From NCBI GenBank assembly GCA_046155815.1, contig JBJXFY010000214.1:1-9000 (forward strand): a stretch of DNA of 9,000 nucleotides, given 5' to 3'. The position numbers and the translations under genes are program-made. The notes under the pieces were generated by a model. That model was not told the DNA's origin and ran no database searches. It worked only from the letters and a program-made list of their open reading frames with translations. Positions 1 to 6,066 of the stretch are shown here, piece after piece (position 1 is the first letter of the stretch; each line of letters opens with the position of its first letter). The DNA comes from JBJXFY01 sp046155815 (GTDB lineage Bacteria > Verrucomicrobiota > Verrucomicrobiia > Limisphaerales > CAIMTB01).

Positions 1-11
1 AGGGCGGACAT
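1..11 (-). CDS. Possible start of a following gene, cut by the left edge
   Basis: On the minus strand an ATG (11-9) begins two bases after the TGA stop (16-14) of the CHAT gene, in another reading frame, as TGA-CC-ATG. Only the first three codons (M-S-A) and two further bases are visible, so no product can be named. The spacing is typical of translationally coupled genes in one operon. There is no clear Shine-Dalgarno sequence before it, and a chance ATG cannot be excluded. Confidence 0.35.
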
Positions 12-13
12 GG

Positions 14-1513
14 TCAGGGCAGGGGTTGCAGGGTGAACTCCACCGGCCCGCCGCGTGGCCGGACCGTGGTGCGATGGTCGCGGTGGCCGGGCAGGCTGGC
101 AACCAGATCGAGTTCCCCGGCGGCCTCGCCGGGCGGGAGTTCGATGCGGAACCGGCCCTCGGCGTCCGAGGTTCCGCGGTGATTGCCGAGGCGCAGGAGC
201 ACGCCGGCCAGACCCTGTGTGCCGCCGGGCTTGAAGACCGTGCCCGAGACAACCACGCCCAGCGGTTCAACCGCCACGTAGGCGGCCTCGCCGTTGAGGG
301 CGCATACTGCCTGCGTGTCGCGCAGCCGCCATCCGTCCGCCAGGACGAGCACAGGTGTGCGTTGGCCGCGGAAGGAGGCGGCAATCGAGGGAAAGAACGC
401 TTCGCCACGCTCGTTGATGGCGGCCTCCTCGCGCTCTCGTCCGAGGTCCAGCATGACCTTGCCCTCGTTCCGCAACACCAAGTCCTGCCGGCCGCCGGGG
501 CCGTGGACGAATACGGTCTGGGCAAAGGGGCTTCCATCGGGGACCAGCAGAAATCCGCCAGCCACGGTCAACGCCGCGGCCGCCGCCGGTCCGCCCAATT
601 CAATGCCGTGACCGAAGGCATGGCCCCGCCACTTCGCCACAGAGCGCAGGACGCCGAACAGGGTGAGCGCGACGGACAGGCCAAGCGGAACGAGCACGAA
701 GTAGAAGACGCGGCTGGCGAAGCCGCTGGCTGCGAGGCGCTCCGCCTGAAACACGAGCAGCAGCAGCAAGGCAGTGGAGAACAGCAGGCACACGCCGGCC
801 ATGACGGCGTAGGGGCGGACGTCCCGCCACTTGCGGAGTTCGTCGGCGTTCCCGCCCGCCCGCCCGGGCTTCCTAGCCTTGGCAACGGCCGGTGCCGGCT
901 TCGGTGCCTCGGGCAGGAACCGGATTTCGGCGGGCTTGACGCCTGGCCGGGCCAGCAGCCGCGGCACCGCGTGGTCGGGCAGGTTTTGGAGGTGGACGGC
1001 GGCCCGGGCCTGCTCGAAGGCCGTGGCCACGTCCCGGCCGTAGCCCAGCGCACTGTAGAACTGGGCGGCGAAGACCTGGGCGTCCCGGTCGCCGATCTCC
1101 GCCGACATGCCGACGGCGCAGTCAATGTGCCGGGTGATGGCCGCGGCCTGGTCGGCGGAGAGGCAGGCATTGAGGACGACGAGGCGGAGGCGATCCTTGC
1201 AGACGCGGAACACCTCCTCAACGGCCGCCGCGGGTGCCAGCTCCGCCTGGTCGTCCGCGCCCTTGAAGTACAGCCCCTCGCCGTCGCCGTGGCCGCTGAA
1301 GTGGACGATGTGCGGGCGGTGGCGGTTCAGCAGTTCGATCAAGTCTTCGCGCCGGGTGGCGTGGGCTTGGATCAGCTCGAACCGCTGGCCGTGGTCGCTC
1401 AAACGCAGCCGTTCGGTGATCGCGCGCGCCTCCTCGTCCAGCGCGAGCGCCACCTGCCCGGCCGGGCTGGCGGCCAGGAACAGGATGCGGACGTTGTCGT
1501 CGGCCGTGGGCAT
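14..1513 (-). CDS. CHAT-domain (caspase-like) peptidase with three membrane segments and a beta-rich C-terminal half
   Basis: Residues 8-190 read as a CHAT domain. They open with 'VRILFLAASP', carry 'IVHFSGHG' at 69-76 with candidate catalytic His75, and 'LVVLNACLS' at 111-119 with candidate catalytic Cys117. The following 'GMSAEIGDRDAQVFAAQFYSAL' stretch is also typical of the family. A Pro/Lys/Arg-rich linker (about 201-230) leads to hydrophobic segments at about 235-256, 269-289 and 308-325. The rest (326-499) is beta-rich, and residues 423-470 resemble a carboxypeptidase-regulatory-like beta-sandwich ('SGTVFKPGG...GVLLRLG...TSDAEGRFRIELPPG'). CHAT peptidases are cysteine proteases related to caspases and separases, often effectors in bacterial conflict systems. 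By inference, the peptidase is cytoplasmic and membrane-tethered, while an odd number of spans would place the C-terminal half across the membrane. The ATG at 1513 is favoured by an AAGGAG four bases upstream. The target and activation signal cannot be read from this window. Confidence 0.9.
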   Translation of the reverse strand: MPTADDNVRILFLAASPAGQVALALDEEARAITERLRLSDHGQRFELIQAHATRREDLIELLNRHRPHIVHFSGHGDGEGLYFKGADDQAELAPAAAVEEVFRVCKDRLRLVVLNACLSADQAAAITRHIDCAVGMSAEIGDRDAQVFAAQFYSALGYGRDVATAFEQARAAVHLQNLPDHAVPRLLARPGVKPAEIRFLPEAPKPAPAVAKARKPGRAGGNADELRKWRDVRPYAVMAGVCLLFSTALLLLLVFQAERLAASGFASRVFYFVLVPLGLSVALTLFGVLRSVAKWRGHAFGHGIELGGPAAAAALTVAGGFLLVPDGSPFAQTVFVHGPGGRQDLVLRNEGKVMLDLGREREEAAINERGEAFFPSIAASFRGQRTPVLVLADGWRLRDTQAVCALNGEAAYVAVEPLGVVVSGTVFKPGGTQGLAGVLLRLGNHRGTSDAEGRFRIELPPGEAAGELDLVASLPGHRDHRTTVRPRGGPVEFTLQPLP

Positions 1514-1517
1514 GGAA

Positions 1518-1523
1518 CTCCTT
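1518..1523 (-). promoter_or_regulatory. Shine-Dalgarno sequence of the CHAT gene
   Basis: On the minus strand AAGGAG lies four bases before the ATG at 1513-1511. It is the clearest ribosome binding site in the window and fixes the start of the CHAT gene. Most other genes here lack a recognisable one. Confidence 0.75.
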
Positions 1524-1677
1524 CGGTCGGAAGGTGGCGGCCGGCGAGGCGGCCCGGCAAGCCTGCGGAACGCGCGGGACCGTCGCCGGCCGGTCCTCCA
1601 TCTGTCCCGCCGCGGCGCGCACTCGTGGGCGAAGGATGTTTCGCGCCCCGCAGCCGTCCGGCACGGAACCGGCCGGA

Positions 1678-1698
1678 GGACGGGCTGGCAGCCCGTCC
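1678..1698. repeat. Perfect 9-bp inverted repeat with 3-base loop (possible dispersed palindrome)
   Basis: GGACGGGCT and AGCCCGTCC pair perfectly around a GGC loop. It is followed by a GC-rich run (GTGGGGCGGGGC) and not by a T-tract, so it is not an intrinsic terminator. The form resembles short palindromic elements scattered between genes in many GC-rich genomes, but copy number cannot be judged from one window. Confidence 0.55.
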
Positions 1699-1716
1699 CG
1701 TGGGGCGGGGCACCGC

Positions 1717-1734
1717 GGTCACCATTTGGTCACC
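1717..1734. repeat. Direct repeat of GGTCACC, 11-base period
   Basis: GGTCACC occurs at 1717-1723 and again at 1728-1734, separated by ATTT. The 11-base period is about one helical turn, so both copies would face the same side of the DNA. It lies between divergent genes, where a regulator site would be expected, but the match is short and may be chance. Confidence 0.35.
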
Positions 1735-1843
1735 GGGCGTCAGCCGCCTTCGGGATCCCGCCGCCACGGCGGCCGGGGGGCCAGCATGTGCTGTGGGGTC
1801 GGCCATTTATGGCGTGATCGTCAGCCATGACGGTTTTGAGTTG

Positions 1844-1888
1844 GCGAGCCAAGCGGCCGGCCTGTAACCGCCTAAAGGCTTGGCTGGC
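1844..1888. repeat. Imperfect 11-bp inverted repeat upstream of the secreted-protein gene
   Basis: GCGAGCCAAGC (1844-1854) can pair with GCTTGGCTGGC (1878-1888) with one mismatch, around a 23-base loop that itself contains the palindrome GGCCGGCC. It ends 53 bases before the ATG of the secreted protein, so it could lie in that mRNA's leader or be a protein-binding site. No T-tract follows. Confidence 0.35.
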
Positions 1889-1941
1889 GGGCCATTCACG
1901 GGCCGGCACTTGGCCGTTGTCGAACACGTCGTCCCCTACCG

Positions 1942-4803
1942 ATGAACCTCATCCTCAAGAATCCTGACCGCCGGCACGCCGGCGGCCTCGCCCTCCTCGT
2001 GCTCGGTTTCGGCCTTGCCGCCTCCGCGCCGGCTGCCCAAATCGGCCTCAACTTCTCCGATGACTGGGGCACCGGCGGCGGCGCCGCCGTGACCGAGGAC
2101 GCCTTCGGCGTACCGGCCGCGCGCTGGTACAACCTGCCCCGCGTCTTCAACTCGATCGCCGGTCCGGCGGTGTCCTCCAACGCCGTGGTGACCCTGCCGG
2201 AGGGCGGCCAGCTCAAGGTCGAATGGTCCTGCGTGAACACGTACAGCCTGGCCGCCGACGTGCCCACCGGGCCGGGCGAGGACCAGGTGATCTACGGCTA
2301 CCTCGACGACACCGGCGTCGGCTACCGTGTCCGCATCAGCGGCTTCCGCGACGTGGCTTCGAGCTACTCGGTCACGCTCATCGCCTCGACGGACGGCGGC
2401 GAAGGCTTCACGGACGCGAACGTGGTGTACGGATCCACCACCAACGTCGTGCAATACCTCGAGCCGCAGACCCCGGGGTTTGCCGGCGGCGCCTTCGCCG
2501 TCAGCACGGCGAGCGGCAGCATCCCCACCGCGGCGGACAACGACGCCGTGGTCCTCACCGGCAAGCCGCGCAGCGGCGCGCTGCGCTCCACGTTGGCGGG
2601 CCTCGTGATCGAGTACACGCCCGGCGGCCAGAACCCGCCGCGCATCGAGGCGGACCCCGTGCCGCCGGCCGGCCTGGTGTTCACGGGCGGCGCGTTCACG
2701 CTCGAGACGCTGGCCTCCGGCTCTCCGGTGCTGGGCTACCAATGGCGCCGCGGCGGCGCCCCCCTCGGCGGCGCGACCAACACGGTCTTTGCCAAGGCCG
2801 GCGCCACCCCCGACGACAGCGGCGACTATGACGTCGTGGTGAGCAGCACCTACGGCGCCGTCACCAGCCGCGTGGCCGCCGTCTCCGTCTCCGCGCTGGC
2901 CGCGCCGCAGATCACCGCCGCCCCCCTCCCGCAGGCGCTGTACGCGGGCTACCCGGCGACGTTCACCGTCGCGGCGACGGGCGGGCAGCTCGCCTACCAG
3001 TGGGCCAAGGGCGTGACGCCCATTGCCGGTGCGACCAACCCCACGCTGACCCTGCCGGCCATCTCCGCGGCGGACGCGGGCACGTACAGCGTCACGGTCA
3101 GCAACGTGGTGAACACCGCCTCCGCCTCCGCCTCGTTGGCCCTCCTCACGCCCGCCAGCCCCTACGCCGCGGCGGTCGCGGCGTCCAGGCCGCTGCTGTA
3201 CTTCCGCCTGGGCGAGACCGGCGCGGTCGCGCAGGCCACGGCGATGAACTTGGGCAGCCTCGGCGCGGCGGGCACCGGCCTCTACGTCGGCGCGGTCACC
3301 CATCAGGCGCCGGGCGCGCTGGCGGGCGCCGCCAACCCGGCGGTCACGCTGGCCGGCGGCCGGGCGGCCGTGGGCTACAACGCCGTCCTCAATCCTGCCG
3401 GCTCCTTCACCGTGGAGGCGTGGGCCAGGCCGCTCAACACCGGCTCCGGCAACCGCGTCCTCGTGCAGTCCATGATCAACGGCGAGTTCCCCGACAACAC
3501 TGCCGACCGCTCCGGCTGGGTGCTCCGCCAGAACGGTGCCAACCTCGAGTTCATGATCGGCGGCCCGGACGGCGCGCCCTTCTACACCACCATCGTCACC
3601 GCCCAGGGCGTGGTCACCGCCGGTGCCTGGAACCACTACGCCGCCGTCTATGACGCCGACACGCTCGGCGTCTCCCTCCTCGTCAACGGCGTCGTCGTCA
3701 CCAACGTCACCGCCGCCGCCGCCGTGCTGCCCAACACCGCCGCCCCGCTCCTGCTCGGCGACCGCGGCTACGGCGGCTGGACCTTCCAGGGCGGCCTCGA
3801 CGAAGTGGCTTTGTACCCGTCGCGACTCACCCCCGCCCAGCTCCTCGCCCACCACCAGGCCGGTGCGAGCGACGCTACGGCCGCCAACTACCCCGCCGTC
3901 GTCCTCGCACAGAACCCGGCGCTTTACCTGCGCCTGGACGACCCGCCGGTCGCTCCCCTGGCCAATGCCGCCGCCAATCATGGAACGCTTGGCACGGCAT
4001 GGACCGGCACCTACGCCGGTGCCGGCAGCCAGCTCGGCAACCCGCTCGTCGCCAAAGGCACCGCCGGCCCACGCCCCGCGGACCAGCCCGGATTCGAGGC
4101 CGCCAACACCGCCGCCGGCATGACCAACGGCTGGCTCACGTCCCCGGCGCTCACCCTCGGGAACAACGTCACCGTCCTCACCTGGCTCAAGCGCGAGGCC
4201 ACCTCGACCACCGGCGACCTGAGCTGGCCGGCCTGGCTCGGTGGCGGCGGCCTGCACCTGAACAATGGAACGGCCAACATCCCCGAGGCCGAGCTGCGCT
4301 ATCACTGGAACGGCGACAAGTGGGGCTGGGCCTCCGGCCTCTTTGTCCCGCCCGACGTGTGGACCTTCGCAGCCATTGTCGTCGAGCCGGCCCAGGCCAC
4401 GATCTACATGTCCGACGGCACGAACCTGCTTTCGTCGGTCAACACCACGGACCACACGCCGATGGTGGTCACCTCGCCCACCGGTTTTGGCGGCAACCAG
4501 CCCGGCCGCGCCGACCGCACCTACCGGGGTCAGCTCGACGAGGCCGCGGTGTATGACCGCGCCCTGACACCGGCGGAGGTCGCCGCGATCTTCGCCAGCG
4601 CGTTCAGTGACACCGTGGCGGCGCCGAGCGAGATCACGTTGTCGAAGTCGGGCGGCGACTGGTTCCTCAACTGGAACGCCGGCGCGCTCCAGTCCGCGCC
4701 GGCGGTGACGGGTCCGTTCAACGACGTGACCGGCGCCACCTCGCCGTACCGCATGCAGCCCGCCGGCACGCAGTCCTATTACCGGCTGCGGGCCGGCAAC
4801 TGA
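1942..4803 (+). CDS. Secreted multidomain protein with two Ig-like and two LamG-like domains
   Basis: The 953-residue product begins with a signal peptide: basic 'KNPDRRH', a hydrophobic core at about 13-27, and a likely cut after 'SAPAA' near residue 32. Residues 33-230 form a beta-rich region I cannot name. Ig-like repeats follow at about 233-317 ('GYQWRRGG...DDSGDYDVVVS') and 321-402 ('AYQWAKG...AADAGTYSVTVSN'). Two LamG/concanavalin-like modules follow. The first is at about 416-640, with 'FTVEAWARP', 'WNHYAAVYD' and 'GGLDEVALYPSRLTPAQL'. The second is at about 655-889, with 'VTVLTWLKRE', 'WTFAAIVVE' and 'GQLDEAAVYDRALTPAEV'. The tail (890-953, ending 'YYRLRAGN') resembles a common ending of verrucomicrobial secreted proteins. 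No catalytic domain is visible, so an adhesive or carbohydrate-binding surface role is inferred. The ATG at 1942 is chosen because it places the signal peptide at the N terminus; no Shine-Dalgarno precedes it. Confidence 0.9.
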   Translation: MNLILKNPDRRHAGGLALLVLGFGLAASAPAAQIGLNFSDDWGTGGGAAVTEDAFGVPAARWYNLPRVFNSIAGPAVSSNAVVTLPEGGQLKVEWSCVNTYSLAADVPTGPGEDQVIYGYLDDTGVGYRVRISGFRDVASSYSVTLIASTDGGEGFTDANVVYGSTTNVVQYLEPQTPGFAGGAFAVSTASGSIPTAADNDAVVLTGKPRSGALRSTLAGLVIEYTPGGQNPPRIEADPVPPAGLVFTGGAFTLETLASGSPVLGYQWRRGGAPLGGATNTVFAKAGATPDDSGDYDVVVSSTYGAVTSRVAAVSVSALAAPQITAAPLPQALYAGYPATFTVAATGGQLAYQWAKGVTPIAGATNPTLTLPAISAADAGTYSVTVSNVVNTASASASLALLTPASPYAAAVAASRPLLYFRLGETGAVAQATAMNLGSLGAAGTGLYVGAVTHQAPGALAGAANPAVTLAGGRAAVGYNAVLNPAGSFTVEAWARPLNTGSGNRVLVQSMINGEFPDNTADRSGWVLRQNGANLEFMIGGPDGAPFYTTIVTAQGVVTAGAWNHYAAVYDADTLGVSLLVNGVVVTNVTAAAAVLPNTAAPLLLGDRGYGGWTFQGGLDEVALYPSRLTPAQLLAHHQAGASDATAANYPAVVLAQNPALYLRLDDPPVAPLANAAANHGTLGTAWTGTYAGAGSQLGNPLVAKGTAGPRPADQPGFEAANTAAGMTNGWLTSPALTLGNNVTVLTWLKREATSTTGDLSWPAWLGGGGLHLNNGTANIPEAELRYHWNGDKWGWASGLFVPPDVWTFAAIVVEPAQATIYMSDGTNLLSSVNTTDHTPMVVTSPTGFGGNQPGRADRTYRGQLDEAAVYDRALTPAEVAAIFASAFSDTVAAPSEITLSKSGGDWFLNWNAGALQSAPAVTGPFNDVTGATSPYRMQPAGTQSYYRLRAGN

Positions 4804-4822
4804 ACCGCACCGGGACGATCAC

Positions 4823-4864
4823 GCCGGCGGACAAGGAGGCCTGTCCGCCGGCTTTCTTTTTTTT
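4823..4864 (+). terminator. Rho-independent terminator of the secreted-protein gene
   Basis: A perfect 11-bp stem, GCCGGCGGACA (4823-4833) with TGTCCGCCGGC (4842-4852), encloses an 8-base loop. The T-rich tract TTTCTTTTTTTT (4853-4864) follows at once. It begins 19 bases after the plus-strand stop. There is no matching T-tract in the minus direction, so it does not clearly serve the convergent yraN end at 4909. Confidence 0.93.
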
Positions 4865-4908
4865 GGCTCGGACGCCGCCACCACGCGGCCGACCCGGCGA
4901 GCCGGCCG

Positions 4909-5346
4909 CTACCCCAGCCGATACGGCGGCGAGAGCGAGAAGGACGCCGGCAGGTGGCGGATTTTGCCGGCGGCTCCGTCCGTCCACAGCACCTCCACGA
5001 TGTCGAAGCGCAGCTTCACCCGCGGGTCCTTCAGGCGGCGCAGATAGTCGAAGGCGACGCGCGTCAGCTTGCGGCGCTTGTCCGCGTCCACGGCGCGCGC
5101 AGGCCGGGTCCACTCCTCCGATGAACGGGTCTTCACCTCGACGAAGACGAGGCAGTCGCCGTCGCGGAAGACGAGGTCCAGTTCGCCGCGCGGGGTGCGG
5201 AAGTTGGCGGTGAGGAACTTCAGGCCGGCGCGCTTCAGGTGCCGCTTCGCCGCCGCCTCGCCGAGCCGGCCGCGGCGCAGATGCTCCGGCTCCGCGCGGC
5301 GCGCGACGAGGGCACGGAGGCGGTCCAGCCAGGCGGGCATGGACAC
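4909..5346 (-). CDS. yraN: YraN/UPF0102 family nuclease-fold protein
   Basis: The 145-residue product matches the UPF0102 (YraN) family, which has a restriction-endonuclease-like fold. Visible landmarks are 'RRGRLGEAAAKRHL' (25-38, Glu30), 'TANFRTPRGELDLVFRDGD' (46-64, Asp57), 'LVFVEVKTRS' (66-75, the Glu70-x-Lys72 pair), 'DKRRKL' (89-94) and 'RFDIVEV' (113-119). Asp57, Glu70 and Lys72 make a PD-(D/E)XK-like set. The family's cellular role is poorly defined; a part in DNA processing or recombination is the usual suggestion. A basic extension of about 25 residues precedes the core. The start is either GTG at 5346 or ATG at 5340, two codons later; neither has a clear Shine-Dalgarno. It lies 72 bases after the rnhB stop on the same strand and is probably co-transcribed with rnhB, a pairing seen in many bacteria. 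Confidence 0.9.
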   Translation of the reverse strand: MSMPAWLDRLRALVARRAEPEHLRRGRLGEAAAKRHLKRAGLKFLTANFRTPRGELDLVFRDGDCLVFVEVKTRSSEEWTRPARAVDADKRRKLTRVAFDYLRRLKDPRVKLRFDIVEVLWTDGAAGKIRHLPASFSLSPPYRLG

Positions 5347-5418
5347 GGTGATGCCATGAAACGGGCCGGTAAGGAAGCCGGGCGGGACGCGGAAAGGCCA
5401 ACCGCCCGGCCACTGGCC

Positions 5419-6066
5419 TCACCCGAACAGCTCCCCCTGCGCCGCACGCACCGGGGCGAAGCTGCGGCGGTGCAGGGGACATGGCCCGTGCCGTGCGAGC
5501 GCCGCGAGATGCGCCGGGGTCGGGTAACCCTTGTGGACCGCGAAGCCGTACTCCGGCCAACGGGCGTCGGCGGCGAGCATCAGGCGGTCGCGCGTGACCT
5601 TGGCGAGGACGCTGGCGGCGGCGATCGAGAAGCTGCGCGCGTCGCCCTTCACCAGCGCGGTCTGCGGCGCGCGGATGACCGCCACGGGCAGGCCGTCCAC
5701 CAGCACATGCGCCGGCGGCGGGTCGAGCTGCGCCAGCGCGCGGGCCATCGCCGCATGGGTCGCGCGGAGGATGTTGAGGCGGTCAATCTCATCCGCCTCC
5801 GCGAGCGCCACGGCGGCGGCGACTTCGGGAAAACCGCGCAGCGCGGCGAAGTAATCCTCCCGCGCGGCGGCGGAGAGCTGCTTCGAGTCGTTCAGCCCGC
5901 GCAGCGCGCGCGGCAGGCCGTCGCCAATCCACGACGCCGGCAGGATGACGGCCGCGGCGGCGACCGGCCCCGCGAGCGGCCCGCGCCCGGCCTCGTCCAC
6001 GCCGGCGGTGCGCGTGACGCCGGCGGCGAGTAGGATCCGCTCAAAATGGAACTTTCCCGCGGCCAT
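5419..6066 (-). CDS. rnhB: Ribonuclease HII
   Basis: This 215-residue protein cleaves the RNA strand of RNA-DNA hybrids and removes misincorporated ribonucleotides from DNA. It is full length. The first acidic motif is 'GVDEAGRGPLAGPV' (Asp24, Glu25), the second 'VLVDG' (Asp124), and the fourth acidic residue is Asp142 in 'VKGDARS'. 'SIAAASVLAKVTRDRLM' (147-163), 'YGFAVHKGYPT' (173-183) and 'HRRSFAPV' (199-206) are further family landmarks. The frame stays open upstream to 6228, but that extension is a shadow of the SulP gene with no family similarity. I chose the ATG at 6066, which overlaps the SulP stop as TGATG and has a GGAG four bases before it. The C-terminal 'GELFG' is ordinary. Translational coupling to SulP is inferred from the overlap. 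Confidence 0.97.
   Translation of the reverse strand: MAAGKFHFERILLAAGVTRTAGVDEAGRGPLAGPVAAAAVILPASWIGDGLPRALRGLNDSKQLSAAAREDYFAALRGFPEVAAAVALAEADEIDRLNILRATHAAMARALAQLDPPPAHVLVDGLPVAVIRAPQTALVKGDARSFSIAAASVLAKVTRDRLMLAADARWPEYGFAVHKGYPTPAHLAALARHGPCPLHRRSFAPVRAAQGELFG

Larger units (their letters stand above)
1514..1941. other. 428-base intergenic region between divergent genes
   Basis: This stretch separates the minus-strand CHAT gene from the plus-strand secreted-protein gene and must hold both promoters. It contains a perfect 9-bp hairpin at 1678-1698, two direct copies of GGTCACC at 1717-1734, and an imperfect inverted repeat at 1844-1888. Open frames cross it on both strands, but they are extensions or shadows with Arg/Pro/Gly-rich translations and no recognisable domain. 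No convincing -35/-10 pair was found for either gene. Confidence 0.6.

Noticed and set aside
26..1867. A 613-codon plus-strand open frame antisense to the CHAT gene
   Set aside because: It has no recognisable motif and is explained as a GC-rich shadow. The opposite strand carries an intact CHAT domain and a strong Shine-Dalgarno.
1730..1927. A 65-codon minus-strand open frame in the intergenic region
   Set aside because: The translation has no domain, membrane segment or ribosome binding site, and chance frames of this size are common at this GC content.
1827..1966. A 46-codon plus-strand open frame starting 'MTVLSWRAKRPACNRL' just before the secreted-protein gene
   Set aside because: It overlaps the secreted-protein start in another frame, has no Shine-Dalgarno and no recognisable feature. 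Without conservation data it cannot be supported.
1936..4455. An 839-codon open frame on the minus strand, antisense to the secreted protein
   Set aside because: Its translation is Gly/Arg/Ala/Val/His-rich low-complexity text with no domain. The plus-strand frame has a signal peptide and recognisable Ig and LamG motifs. Long antisense frames are expected where third codon positions are nearly all G or C.
4718..5560. A 280-codon minus-strand open frame spanning the terminator, yraN and part of rnhB
   Set aside because: It is out of frame with both recognised proteins, crosses the intrinsic terminator and is a shadow.
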